Under the pieces are notes generated by a model. That model was not told the origin of the DNA. It did not search any database and was given only the letters and a program-made list of their open reading frames with translations. A stretch of 64,000 nt of DNA, taken from the NCBI RefSeq assembly GCF_035953295.1, contig NZ_CP108370.1, forward strand, positions 3,811,001-3,875,000, given 5' to 3'. The translations under genes and the position numbers were made by a program. Positions 17,650 to 26,045 of this stretch are shown here, piece after piece; the first letter of the stretch is position 1, and every line of letters begins with the position of its first letter. This DNA is from Streptomyces sp. NBC_01335. GTDB lineage: Bacteria; Actinomycetota; Actinomycetes; Streptomycetales; Streptomycetaceae.

Positions 17650-18060
17650 CCCCGTCGGCGCAGCCGGCGGCGCGGGTACTGGTCCGCCCCGGGTACTACG
17701 ACGGCCCCGGCTTTCACGGAAGAGGTGGCCGGGGCCGGAGCCAAGGCGGGGGGGCCTCGGGGCGGGGGAGGCGGCGTCGGGGGGACCAGCCGCCTCCCCC
17801 GAGGGGGACAGTCCCTACTGGTCCCGCCGCGGTCGGGGGGAGCGCCGCGGCCGGACCCCACAGAGAGGGCCTGTCCCGTGCCCTGCGGATTCCTGCCTGG
17901 TCCGCCGGGCCGTGCTTCCATCGTGCCCGCCGGCACCACCCGTACGGGCCGGTGAAAGGCCCCTGTCGCAGGGGCCTTGGTCCCGAGCAAGCCCACGGCT
18001 CCCCGCACCGGGTTCGAACAACGATCGCCGACGACCCCCGAATCCGACCAGGTGTACGGA
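17650..18060. other. Hairpin-rich intergenic region
   Basis: No credible protein gene. Three hairpins are visible. 17702-17737 has a 10-bp stem and is probably the fitAB terminator. 17755-17804 has a 12-bp GC stem plus 5 more pairs beyond a bulge. 17956-17978 has a perfect 10-bp stem, TCG loop and T-rich flank. A small RNA could lie here, but no family signature (SRP, 6S, RNase P) was recognised. Confidence 0.5.
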
Positions 18061-18066
18061 TAGAAT
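18061..18066 (+). promoter_or_regulatory. Predicted -10 box for the 18106 gene
   Basis: TAGAAT about 40 nt before the GTG, giving a short leader carrying a GGGGGAGG ribosome site. Confidence 0.45.
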
Positions 18067-18105
18067 CTGCCGACCGCGCACGGGACCGAGGGGGAGGCAG
18101 GGGCT

Positions 18106-18270
18106 GTGGCGCAAGCGAGGAAGATCGCGCTCTACATCGTGGTGGTCTTCGTGCTCTACACGATCATCACGTCGCCCGCGAGGGCCGCGGACCTCGTCCA
18201 GGTAGGGTTCGAAGGCATCTCCAGCGCCGCCCAGGGCGTCGGGGACTTCATGTCCGAGCTGGTGAAGTAG
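18106..18270 (+). CDS. 54-residue single-pass membrane protein
   Basis: MAQARKIALYIVVVFVLYTI is followed by ITSPARAADLVQVGFEGISS and a hydrophilic tail. One transmembrane helix (residues ~6-24) is followed by an SPARAAD segment that could be a signal-peptidase site. The GTG has GGGGGAGG upstream and a -10 box at 18061-18066, which supports a real gene. Twelve bp separate it from the Dabb gene. It resembles small streptomycete-conserved membrane proteins; no function is known to me. Confidence 0.65.
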   Translation: MAQARKIALYIVVVFVLYTIITSPARAADLVQVGFEGISSAAQGVGDFMSELVK

Positions 18271-18282
18271 GAGCAACCGCCG

Positions 18283-18576
18283 ATGATCCGCCACCTGGTC
18301 CTGTTCAAGCTGAACGACGGCGTCGAGCGGGACGACCCTCGGGTCGTGGCCGGCGAGAAGGCGTTCCGCGAACTCGACGGGCTCGTCCCCGAGCTGGAGT
18401 TCTGGGAGTGCGCCTGGAACATCACCGACCGGCCCATCGCGTACGACTTCGCCATCAACTCCGCCGTCGCCGACCAGGACGCGCTCGTGCGGTACATCGA
18501 GCACCCGGCGCACCAGGCGGCGGCCGGTCAGTGGCGCGAGTTCGCCACCTGGATCATCGCCGACTACCCCTTCTAA
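18283..18576 (+). CDS. Dabb-domain (stress-responsive A/B barrel) protein
   Basis: 97 residues. MIRHLVLFKLNDGVERDDP, FRELDGLVPELEFWE, SAVADQDALVRYIEHPAHQA and the C-terminal WIIADYPF give the complete dimeric alpha/beta-barrel Dabb fold. Members range from plant stress proteins to polyketide-cyclising enzymes; the substrate here is unknown. AGGAG lies 9 nt before the ATG. Probably co-transcribed with the small membrane protein upstream. Confidence 0.9.
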   Translation: MIRHLVLFKLNDGVERDDPRVVAGEKAFRELDGLVPELEFWECAWNITDRPIAYDFAINSAVADQDALVRYIEHPAHQAAAGQWREFATWIIADYPF

Positions 18577-18755
18577 GGCGCGTCTTCAAACTGCCACGGG
18601 TCGTGCGCGCCGGGCGCGCGGGTCGTACGCGCCGGGCGTACCTCACCTTCGCGCGGGTGCGCCCCGCCCCCGCGCCGGGTACGCCCCTCCTTCGCGCCGC
18701 CTTCGTACGTACGTCCCGCACGGTGCCACCCTCGGGCCGCCGGTCGCCGGTCGGA
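18577..18755. other. Intergenic, GC-rich direct repeats only
   Basis: Contains two imperfect copies of GGGTCGTNCGCGCCGGGCG near 18599-18640 and no gene. Confidence 0.4.
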
Positions 18756-18784
18756 GCCCCTCACCTCTCAGGTGGGGGGCTTTT
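18756..18784 (+). terminator. Rho-independent terminator before sigF
   Basis: GCCCCTCACCT-CTC-AGGTGGGGGGC (one G-U pair) followed by TTTTG. Insulates the Dabb operon from the sigma factor gene. Confidence 0.85.
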
Positions 18785-18978
18785 GTTGGTTTTTAAACCC
18801 GTTTGACTCCAACACGGCTACATACGGTGCTTGCACACAGTGGACATGTCTTGTGATGCTATGACCGCTTTTGATGGATGAATTGACCGCAGTTGTCCGT
18901 CACGTTGGCTGTCAGTCGACCGTGCAGTTCGACCATGAAGCGTGACCGCGAAGTCGACCGTGAAGGGGTGGCGTCACC

Positions 18979-19857
18979 GTGCCGGCCAGTGCAGCGCCTC
19001 AAGTGCCTCCCCAGACCGTCCAGAAGGACCGGACCGAGCCGTCCGACGACATCCAGACCGAGACGCCCGACCCCTCCGCGCCCCCCGCGAGAACCCGGGG
19101 CGCCGACACCAGGGCGCTCACCCAGCTGCTCTTCGGCCAGCTCAAGGAGCTCGACCCGGGCACGGCCGAACACCGCAGGGTGCGGGCCGCGCTGATCGAG
19201 GCGAACCTGCCGCTGGTGCGGTACGCGGCGGCGCGGTTCCGCAGCCGCAACGAACCGATGGAGGACGTCGTCCAGGTCGGCACCATCGGCCTGATCAACG
19301 CGATCGACCGCTTCGACCCCGAACGCGGCGTCCAGTTCCCCACGTTCGCCATGCCGACCGTGGTGGGCGAGATCAAGCGCTACTTCCGGGACAACGTCCG
19401 TACCGTCCACGTCCCCCGCCGGCTGCACGAACTCTGGGTGCAGGTCACCGGGGCGACCGAGGACCTGACGACCGCCCACGGACGCTCCCCGACCACCGCC
19501 GAGATCGCCGAGCGGCTGCGGATCTCCGAGGACGAGGTGCTGGCCTGCATCGAGGCCGGCCGGTCCTACCACGCGACCTCGCTGGAGGCGGCCCAGGAGG
19601 GCGACGGACTGCCCGGCCTGCTCGACCGCCTCGGGTACGAGGACCCGGCACTCGCCGGGGTCGAACACCGCGATCTCGTACGGCACCTGCTCGTGCAGCT
19701 GCCCGAGCGCGAACAGCGGATCCTGCTGCTGCGCTACTACAGCAACCTGACACAGTCCCAGATCAGTGCCGAACTGGGCGTCTCCCAGATGCACGTGTCA
19801 AGACTTTTGGCCAGAAGTTTCGCCCGACTGCGATCCGCAAACAGGATCGAGGCCTAG
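18979..19857 (+). CDS. sigF: SigF-type RNA polymerase sigma factor (SigB/F/G subfamily)
   Basis: 292 residues. Region 2 near 75-145 ([56 protein letters not shown]), region 3 [10 protein letters not shown], and region 4 [20 protein letters not shown]. In S. coelicolor the protein of this type acts late in sporulation and is held by anti-sigma factors. The N-terminus ([12 protein letters not shown]) matches my memory of SigF, hence the symbol. The GTG at 18979 is the only start in frame; AAGGGG lies about 12 nt upstream. The upstream 190 bp are unusually A/T-rich for this window and should hold the promoters; direct repeats of GTCGACCGTG are visible at 18935-18962. Confidence 0.88.
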   Translation: MPASAAPQVPPQTVQKDRTEPSDDIQTETPDPSAPPARTRGADTRALTQLLFGQLKELDPGTAEHRRVRAALIEANLPLVRYAAARFRSRNEPMEDVVQVGTIGLINAIDRFDPERGVQFPTFAMPTVVGEIKRYFRDNVRTVHVPRRLHELWVQVTGATEDLTTAHGRSPTTAEIAERLRISEDEVLACIEAGRSYHATSLEAAQEGDGLPGLLDRLGYEDPALAGVEHRDLVRHLLVQLPEREQRILLLRYYSNLTQSQISAELGVSQMHVSRLLARSFARLRSANRIEA

Positions 19858-19947
19858 TCAGAACGGGTAGACCGTCTCCAAGCGGTTTTCCGGCGCCCCT
19901 CGCACCCGCACCCCTCGCTTCCTGCGCATACGCGGCGCTGACTTATC

Positions 19948-19981
19948 GACATGTCACTACAGCGTGTTGCCGACATGTGAC
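19948..19981 (+). promoter_or_regulatory. Two CGACATGT repeats upstream of the SigN-type gene
   Basis: CGACATGTCAC (19948-19958) and CGACATGTGAC (19971-19981), 23 bp apart, lie about 110 bp before the start codon in an otherwise featureless leader. They could be activator sites or part of an alternative-sigma promoter; no -10/-35 pair is certain. Confidence 0.4.
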
Positions 19982-20003
19982 ATTCTGCTGGAACCGCGTT
20001 TGC

Positions 20004-20039
20004 CGCAGCCTCCCCTCCGGTATTCAGGTGGAGGCTGCG
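20004..20039 (+). other. Hairpin in the sigN leader
   Basis: 10-bp perfect stem CGCAGCCTCC/GGAGGCTGCG with a 16-nt loop, 52 bp before the start codon. It could terminate sigF transcription or act as a leader attenuator. Confidence 0.5.
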
Positions 20040-20091
20040 TTCCTCCGATGGTCGCGGCCACCGCGACCGTCCGCGACCTCAAGGGGGTGGC

Positions 20092-20946
20092 ATGTCCGTA
20101 GACCAGGGCAGCTCGAAGGTGCTCACGCTCACGAAGAGCGCGCCCGCGCCTGCCGTGCTCACCAGCTCGTCGGAAGCCATCGACACCCGTACGCTGTCCC
20201 GCTCCCTGTTCCTGCGGCTCGCCGCACTCGGTCCCGAGGGAACGGACAGCCCGGAGCGGGCCTACGTACGCGACACACTCATCGAGCTCAACCTCCCGCT
20301 GGTGCGGTACGCGGCGGCGCGGTTCCGCAGCCGCAACGAACCGATGGAGGACATCGTCCAGGTCGGCACCATCGGCCTGATCAAGGCGATCGACCGGTTC
20401 GACTGCGAACGGGGGGTGGAGTTCCCGACGTTCGCCATGCCGACCGTCGTGGGCGAGATCAAGCGGTTCTTCCGTGACACCTCGTGGTCCGTGCGGGTCC
20501 CCCGCCGGCTCCAGGAGCTGCGCCTGGCGCTCACCAAGACCAGCGACGAACTGGCGCAGCGGCTCGACCGCTCGCCGACCGTACCGGAGCTGGCCAAGGC
20601 GCTCGGTGTCTCCGAGGAGGACGTCGTCGACGGGCTCGCCGTCGGCAACGCCTACACGGCCTCCTCGCTCGACTCCCCGTCCCCCGAGGACGACGGCGGC
20701 GAGGGCTCCCTCGCGGACCGCCTGGGGTACGAGGACACCGCGCTGGAGGGGGTCGAGTACCGCGAGTCCCTGAAGCCGCTGCTGGCCAAGCTCGCTCCCC
20801 GCGAGCGGCAGATCATCATGCTGCGGTTCTTCGCCAACATGACCCAGTCGCAGATCGGCGAGGAGGTCGGCATCTCGCAGATGCACGTCTCCCGCCTGCT
20901 GACCCGTACGCTCGCGCAGCTGCGCGAGGGGCTCATCACCGACTGA
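20092..20946 (+). CDS. sigN: SigN-type RNA polymerase sigma factor (SigB/F/G subfamily)
   Basis: 284 residues and very close to the upstream SigF-type protein in region 2 ([37 protein letters not shown]) and region 4 (FFANMTQSQIGEEVGISQMH), but distinct at both termini and in region 3. A tandem duplication is the simplest origin. In S. coelicolor the paralogue beside sigF is sigN, expressed in the subapical compartment of aerial hyphae; the symbol is by analogy. ATG with AAGGGGG 6 nt upstream. Target promoters could overlap with SigF given the near-identical recognition helices. Confidence 0.85.
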   Translation: MSVDQGSSKVLTLTKSAPAPAVLTSSSEAIDTRTLSRSLFLRLAALGPEGTDSPERAYVRDTLIELNLPLVRYAAARFRSRNEPMEDIVQVGTIGLIKAIDRFDCERGVEFPTFAMPTVVGEIKRFFRDTSWSVRVPRRLQELRLALTKTSDELAQRLDRSPTVPELAKALGVSEEDVVDGLAVGNAYTASSLDSPSPEDDGGEGSLADRLGYEDTALEGVEYRESLKPLLAKLAPRERQIIMLRFFANMTQSQIGEEVGISQMHVSRLLTRTLAQLREGLITD

Positions 20947-21190
20947 CGGGTCCCGGCCGCCGGGGAGACGCGTTCCCGCGCCCCCGGCGGTACCCCCGGA
21001 GCCCGGGCCGCGCCCGGATGTCCCCGGGTCGCGCCCCGGTACGTCCGGCCGGTCCGGTTCCCGGCGCCGGTTTCAGGCCCCGGCTCCAGGCGCCGTGACG
21101 CTCCTGCGCGGTGCGCCTGTGCGGCGGGCCGTGGGCCCGTTCCCTGTGTGCCGCGCGCCACGTGCCGTGTACCGGCGTCCGGAAACGCGT

Positions 21191-21219
21191 CGGCGGCCCC
21201 CGTGGGACGGAGGCCGCCG
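21191..21219. terminator. Hairpin between convergent sigN and the small membrane protein gene
   Basis: CGGCGGCC/GGCCGCCG stem with a 13-nt loop located between the two stop codons. Confidence 0.65.
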
Positions 21220-21238
21220 CGTGGTCGGACGGTGTGGG

Positions 21239-21454
21239 TCAGCCCAGCGCGAGCCAGGCGACCGCGGCGAGGACGACGACGACCGCGACGACGGCCACGA
21301 TCACTCCGGTCTTCGGGCCGCCGGACGGCGCGGCCTGCTCCGGCCGGCGCTGCGGCTCTCCGTCGTCGACGAAGGCGCGGAACATCTGCGTGCTGCCTGC
21401 CGGGTCGTCATTGCCCGCGGGGCCCTGCTGAGGGGCGTGGGGGTTGTGTGCCAT
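21239..21454 (-). CDS. Small C-terminally anchored membrane protein
   Basis: 71 residues: a hydrophilic N-terminus (MAHNPHAPQQGPAGNDDPAG, then QMFRAFVDDGEPQ) and one C-terminal membrane helix of valines and alanines ending WLALG. That layout predicts a tail-anchored protein with a cytoplasmic head. TAGGGT (complement of 21463-21468) lies 8 nt before the ATG, fitting a leaderless start. Function unknown. Confidence 0.65.
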   Translation of the reverse strand: MAHNPHAPQQGPAGNDDPAGSTQMFRAFVDDGEPQRRPEQAAPSGGPKTGVIVAVVAVVVVLAAVAWLALG

Positions 21455-21693
21455 GGGCCAGGACCCTAGCGAACTCGGGCCTGACGCCCAACCCCTGGGG
21501 GACGGGCGAGTGCCGGTTCGTACGGACATTCCCCTCATCTCCACAACGCCGCACGCCGTCAACATGAGCAGATAAAAGGACTCACCCTGTGGTGTGAGAC
21601 ACACAGTTGACTCACTGGAGCCACACGCTGCGGCTTTGACCAGGAGCCTACGGAGCCTTTTGGTTTCCTTTACTTATGCAAGCCTCATTTCGT

Positions 21694-21735
21694 TTGCCTG
21701 CAGCAACCAACGGCTTCTATGGTTGCCCTAAGCAA
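21694..21735 (+). promoter_or_regulatory. Twin TTGC-N5-GCAA operators before the MarR gene
   Basis: Two identical-format inverted repeats, TTGC-CTGCA-GCAA (21694-21706) and TTGC-CCTAA-GCAA (21723-21735), centred 29 bp apart and ending 32 bp before the MarR start. The rest of the 313-bp gap (21455-21767) holds no gene. Confidence 0.65.
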
Positions 21736-21767
21736 CAAGATGCAGAGCAGAAGTCTGGGGGTGCCCC

Positions 21768-22325
21768 GTGGCCGCACGGAGTCAGTACGAAGAACTGGCC
21801 CGGCACCTCAGCGCGGTGGGCGTCGTGAAGCGGGGACTCTCCCGCGCACTGCCCGCCGACTGCCCGGGCGGCTCGGCCGCGGTGCTCACGCTCCTCGCCC
21901 AGCACGGCGAGATGCGCATCAGCCGGCTCGCCGAGCTGCTCTCCGTGGACATGTCCGTGAGCAGCCGACACGTCGCCCACGTGGCGGAACGCGGCTGGAT
22001 AGAGCGGTTTCCCGACCCCTCGGACAAGCGCTCCCGCATCTTGCGGCTGACCTCCTCCGGACACGACGTGCTTGTCGACCTCAGCCGTCGGAGCACGGAA
22101 GTGTTCGCGCACAACCTCGCGGACTGGTCCGACGACGAAGTCGGACAACTCGTCACGTTGCTGGCACGGCTCTGCGGCAGCTTCGCCGCCCGCACGCCCA
22201 GTGCGTGCACCCCCGGACGGCACACCGACGACTGTCGCGCGCGGCTCACCGGACCCAGCGTCCCAAAGGGTTCCGAACCGGACGAGAAGCCCGCGGAAGG
22301 GCTCGTTCCGGCCACGGACGCCTGA
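21768..22325 (+). CDS. MarR-family transcriptional regulator
   Basis: 185 residues with the winged-helix core at ~40-110 (AAVLTLLAQHGEMRISRLAE, SVSSRHVAHVAERGWIERFP, DKRSRILRLTSSG). An extended hydrophilic C-terminal tail of ~45 residues is longer than in usual MarR proteins. It lies 46 bp upstream of a DHA2 exporter fusion and behind two TTGC-N5-GCAA repeats, so repression of its own gene and the exporter is likely. GTG start with a weak CTGGGGG ribosome site. The inducing ligand is unknown. Confidence 0.9.
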   Translation: MAARSQYEELARHLSAVGVVKRGLSRALPADCPGGSAAVLTLLAQHGEMRISRLAELLSVDMSVSSRHVAHVAERGWIERFPDPSDKRSRILRLTSSGHDVLVDLSRRSTEVFAHNLADWSDDEVGQLVTLLARLCGSFAARTPSACTPGRHTDDCRARLTGPSVPKGSEPDEKPAEGLVPATDA

Positions 22326-22371
22326 CGGACACCCGTACACCTCTGTAACAGAAGCAAAGCAAAGGACATTC

Positions 22372-24849
22372 ATGGCTACGACCACACCAACCGGTGTGCG
22401 GGGCGGCCACGCCAAGCACGGGGGCTCAGAAGCTCCCGCCGGCACGCCGATGACTCACCGGGAGATCATGGAGGCCCTGACCGGGCTTCTGCTCGGCATG
22501 TTCGTCGCGATCCTGTCGTCGACGGTCGTCTCCAACGCCCTCCCCCACATCATCTCCGACCTCGGCGGCGGCCAGAGCGCCTACACCTGGGTGGTCACGG
22601 CCTCCCTGCTGGCGATGACCGCGACCACCCCGATCTGGGGCAAGCTCTCGGACCTCTTCTCCAAGAAGCTGCTCGTCCAGATAGCCCTGATCATCTACGT
22701 GCTGGGCTCCTGCGCGGCGGGTCTCTCGACCAGCTCCGGGATGCTGATCGTCTTCCGTGTGGTCCAGGGCATCGGCGTCGGCGGTCTCTCCGCCCTCGCC
22801 CAGGTCGTCCTCGCCGCGATGATCTCCCCGCGTGAGCGCGGCCGGTACAGCGGTTACCTCGGCGCGGTCTTCGCCGTCGCCACCGTGGGCGGTCCGCTGC
22901 TCGGCGGTGTCATCACCGACACCAGCTGGATGGGCTGGCGCTGGTGCTTCTACGTGGGTGTGCCGTTCGCGATCATCGCCCTCTTCGTGCTGCAGAAGAC
23001 CCTGAAGCTCCCGGTCGTCAAGCGTGACGTCAAGGTCGACTGGACCGGCGCGTTCTTCATCAGCGCGGGCGTCTCGCTGCTGCTGCTCTGGGTGACCTTC
23101 GCCGGCGACAAGTACGCCTGGGGTTCCTGGCAGACCGTCGTGATGCTGCTGGGCGTCGTGGCCCTCATCGGCGCGTTCGTCTTCACGGAGTCGAAGGCCC
23201 GCGAGCCGATCATCCCGCTGCGGCTCTTCCGCAACCGGACGATCACGCTGGCCTCGGTGGCCTCGCTCTTCGTCGGTGTCGCGATGTTCGCGGGGACCGT
23301 CTTCTTCAGCCAGTACTTCCAGCTGGCGCGCGGCAAGTCGCCGACGATGTCCGGCGTCATGACGATCCCGATGATCACGGGTCTCTTCCTCTCCTCGACC
23401 ATCTCCGGTCAGGTCATCACGCGCACCGGCCGCTGGAAGTACTGGCTGGTCTCCGGTGGCGTCCTGGTCACCGCGGGTCTCGGCCTGCTGGGCACGATCC
23501 GGTACGACACGACGTACTGGCACGTCGCGATCTTCATGTTCCTCGTCGGTGCCGGCGTCGGCATGATGATGCAGAACCTGGTCCTCGCCGCACAGAACCA
23601 GGTCGCTCCCCAGGACCTCGGCGCGGCCAGCTCCGTGGTCACGTTCTTCCGTTCGCTCGGTGGCGCCATCGGCGTCTCGGCGCTCGGCGCCGTCATGGCC
23701 AACCGCGTCACCCACTACGTGACGGACGGCCTGTCGGACCTCGGTGTCAGGAGCACCGGCGGCACCGGCGGCGGCATCCCGGACCTGGCGACGCTGCCCG
23801 CCCCGATGCGTGCGGTCGTCGAGGCCGCGTACGGCCACGGCGTCGGTGACGTCTTCCTGTTCGCCGCCCCGTGCGCCCTGCTCGCCTTCCTCTTCGCGAT
23901 CTTCATCAAGGAGGTCGCGCTCCGGACGAACGCCGGCGGCGAGGCCGCCCCGGCTCCGGCGGACGCCGTCCCGGCCGCCGCCGTCGCCGCTCCGGCCGCC
24001 GCCCCGGCCTCCCAGGCCGAGACCGTCGCCTCCCCCGCGGTCGCCGCTCCGGCGGTCACCCCGACCGAGGCGCCCGTCATCCAGGGCACCCCGGTGCGCG
24101 GTGTGGTGCGCGGTGCGGACGGTGCTCCCGTCGCCCGGGCCGCCGTCACGCTGATCTCGCTCGGCGGCCGTCAGCTGGGCCGTTCGGTGGCCCAGGAGGA
24201 CGGTTCGTACGTCCTCGACGCCCCCGGCAACGGCAGTTACGTGCTGATCGCGTCCGCCGACGGCTGCCAGCCGCAGGCGTCCACGGTCGTCGTCGGTGAC
24301 GAGCCGCTCGCGTACGACATCCTGCTCTCCGGCACCAGCGGACTGGCCGGTACGGTCCGCGCCGCCGAGGCCGGCACCCCGATCCAGGGCGCCATGGTCA
24401 TCGTGACCGACGTGCGCGGCGACGTGCTCGCCACCGGCACCTCCGGCGAGACCGGCGACTTCACCTTCGGTGAGCTGGTCCCCGGCACGGTGACGCTCGC
24501 GGTGAACGCGGCGGGCTACCGCCCGCTGGCCCTCCCGGTGGAGATCGCCGGCACGGGTGTCACCCGGGTCGAGGCCGCCCTTCAGGCGGGCGCCCTGGTC
24601 CAGGGCACGGTGCGCGCGGGTTCCGCGGGCAACGCCCTCGGGGACGCCCGCGTCACCCTGATCGACGCGGCGGGCAACGTCGTCGCCACCTCCACGACCG
24701 GTGCGGACGGCGCGTACGCCTTCACCGATCTGGACGCCGGTGAGTACTCCGTCGTCGCGACCGGCTACCCGCCGGTGGCGAGCACCGTGACCGTCGCCGG
24801 TCACGGGATCGACGGACACGACATCGAACTCGTCCACCCCGGCGAGTGA
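22372..24849 (+). CDS. DHA2-family MFS exporter fused to three carboxypeptidase-regulatory-like domains
   Basis: 825 residues. Residues ~30-515 form a 14-helix EmrB/QacA-type transporter (motif A GKLSDLFSKK; motif C-like GAVFAVATVGGPLLGG). A Pro/Ala linker (~520-568) is followed by three tandem beta-sandwich repeats at ~570-650, ~651-737 and ~738-825, each with a GVVRGADGAPVARAAVTLI-type first half and a DGSYVL or DGAYAFTDL turn. Plain DHA2 pumps end near residue 520. With 14 helices the added domains should face the cytoplasm, unusual for a fold best known on secreted proteins. AAAGGA lies 7 nt before the ATG. The substrate is unknown. Confidence 0.92.
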   Translation: MATTTPTGVRGGHAKHGGSEAPAGTPMTHREIMEALTGLLLGMFVAILSSTVVSNALPHIISDLGGGQSAYTWVVTASLLAMTATTPIWGKLSDLFSKKLLVQIALIIYVLGSCAAGLSTSSGMLIVFRVVQGIGVGGLSALAQVVLAAMISPRERGRYSGYLGAVFAVATVGGPLLGGVITDTSWMGWRWCFYVGVPFAIIALFVLQKTLKLPVVKRDVKVDWTGAFFISAGVSLLLLWVTFAGDKYAWGSWQTVVMLLGVVALIGAFVFTESKAREPIIPLRLFRNRTITLASVASLFVGVAMFAGTVFFSQYFQLARGKSPTMSGVMTIPMITGLFLSSTISGQVITRTGRWKYWLVSGGVLVTAGLGLLGTIRYDTTYWHVAIFMFLVGAGVGMMMQNLVLAAQNQVAPQDLGAASSVVTFFRSLGGAIGVSALGAVMANRVTHYVTDGLSDLGVRSTGGTGGGIPDLATLPAPMRAVVEAAYGHGVGDVFLFAAPCALLAFLFAIFIKEVALRTNAGGEAAPAPADAVPAAAVAAPAAAPASQAETVASPAVAAPAVTPTEAPVIQGTPVRGVVRGADGAPVARAAVTLISLGGRQLGRSVAQEDGSYVLDAPGNGSYVLIASADGCQPQASTVVVGDEPLAYDILLSGTSGLAGTVRAAEAGTPIQGAMVIVTDVRGDVLATGTSGETGDFTFGELVPGTVTLAVNAAGYRPLALPVEIAGTGVTRVEAALQAGALVQGTVRAGSAGNALGDARVTLIDAAGNVVATSTTGADGAYAFTDLDAGEYSVVATGYPPVASTVTVAGHGIDGHDIELVHPGE

Positions 24850-24927
24850 CCGGGCGATAAGCCCCCTGGCGGGACGGCACTTTCAGCGGAGAGTCTGTCC
24901 CGGCCGGTGGAAATGGGCCCCGGTGGC

Positions 24928-24961
24928 GCGTGCGGCAGGCAGGGGACGGCCTGCCGCACGC
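24928..24961. terminator. Terminator-like hairpin after the exporter fusion
   Basis: Perfect 12-bp stem GCGTGCGGCAGG/CCTGCCGCACGC with a 10-nt loop. Confidence 0.7.
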
Positions 24962-24972
24962 CCCCGGGGCCC

Positions 24973-24997
24973 GACTCGTTCCATGAGTCAACGAGTC
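24973..24997. promoter_or_regulatory. Inverted repeat upstream of the YceI gene
   Basis: GACTCGTT (24973-24980) and AACGAGTC (24990-24997) with an internal GAGTC half-site, 23 bp before the start codon. Candidate operator. Confidence 0.4.
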
Positions 24998-25020
24998 AGT
25001 GAACAAGGAGAGAGAACGGT

Positions 25021-25836
25021 ATGGGACTTCGCGCACAGGTACGGACGCGGGACGGCTGGGCGGTCCAGCACGCGATCGTCACGGTCACCGACATGACCGG
25101 CAACCAGATACTGCGCGCCACCGCCGACGAGGACGGGGCGACCCGCACGGACGAACCGCTGCCCGCCGGCGCGTACACGGTGATCGTGACCGCCGTCGGT
25201 TACGCGCCCGCCGCCTCCACCGCCCTCGTCACGGCCAGCGGCCGCATCGAGGCCGGCACCGTGGTCCTGGCCCGCCAGGGCGGCGTGGAACTCCCGCCGC
25301 CCGGCGACTGGTCGCTGGACCCCGCGCACAGCTCGGTGGCCGCCTCCGCGCAGCACCTGGGCATCTCCAGCGTGCGGGGCCGCTTCACCGAGTTCAGCGG
25401 CCGGATCGTGATCGCCGAGGACATCGCCCGCTCCCGGGTGGACGCCGTCATGGACGCGGCCAGCATCGACACCGGCAACGGCATGCGCGACAAGCACCTG
25501 CGGTCGGCGGACTTCCTCGACGTGGAGCGGTTCCCCGAGCTGGTGTACAGCTCCAACGGGCTGATCCCGGCCGGCCCGGACCGCTGGACCGTGCAGGGCG
25601 AGCTGACGATGCGGGGCATCGCCCGCCCCGTCGACCTCGACCTCACCTACCTCGGCACCGGCCCCGACCCGTGGGGCGGCGTCCGGGCGGCGTTCCGCGC
25701 CACGGCCGAGCTGCGCCGCGACGACTTCGCGATGAACTACAACCAGGTCGTGAAGGCGGGCATCTCCGCCATCGGCACGACGCTCCGCGTGGAACTGGAC
25801 ATCCAGGCGGTGCAGGGGGACTCGCTGCCCTCCTGA
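25021..25836 (+). CDS. YceI-family protein with N-terminal carboxypeptidase-regulatory-like domain
   Basis: 271 residues. Residues 1-85 are a beta-sandwich of the same type as the three repeats in the upstream exporter (GLRAQVRTRDGWAVQHAIVT, LPAGAYTVIVTAVGY). Residues ~93-265 are a YceI lipocalin-like domain (WSLDPAHSSVAASAQHLGIS, VRGRFTEFSGRI, MRDKHLRSADFLDVERFPEL). YceI proteins bind isoprenoid or other amphipathic ligands. No signal peptide is present, so it is probably cytoplasmic. AAGGAG precedes the ATG. A ligand shared with the exporter is inference. Confidence 0.9.
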   Translation: MGLRAQVRTRDGWAVQHAIVTVTDMTGNQILRATADEDGATRTDEPLPAGAYTVIVTAVGYAPAASTALVTASGRIEAGTVVLARQGGVELPPPGDWSLDPAHSSVAASAQHLGISSVRGRFTEFSGRIVIAEDIARSRVDAVMDAASIDTGNGMRDKHLRSADFLDVERFPELVYSSNGLIPAGPDRWTVQGELTMRGIARPVDLDLTYLGTGPDPWGGVRAAFRATAELRRDDFAMNYNQVVKAGISAIGTTLRVELDIQAVQGDSLPS

Positions 25837-25928
25837 GCCGTGCGGTCGTTCCGAGCCGTGCGCGGGTGCGGCAGCTTCGAGCCGTGCGCGGGCGGCCGTT
25901 ACGAGCCGCGTCGTACGGGTCGGTCACC

Positions 25929-25974
25929 GGGCCGGTCGGCGGCGGAAGGTACGCCTTCCGCCGCCGACCGGCCC
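25929..25974. terminator. Perfect 21-bp hairpin terminator
   Basis: 25929-25949 pairs exactly with 25954-25974 around the loop TACG. The preceding 90 bp carry imperfect GAGCCGTGCGCGGG repeats and no gene. Confidence 0.85.
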
Positions 25975-26045
25975 GTCGTGCGTCCGGGGCCCGCCCGGTG
26001 CCGCGCACCCACCAGGGAGCACGGGACAGCCCTTAGGGTGGCCGC

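Noticed and set aside
17650..18105. Signal recognition particle RNA or 6S RNA
   Set aside because: The conserved SRP apical loop and 6S-like extended bulge could not be found.
22426..24837. 803-codon open frame opposite the exporter fusion
   Set aside because: Repetitive Arg/Asp/Gly/His composition with no domain; a shadow of third-position GC bias. The same reasoning removes the other long frames antisense to known genes.
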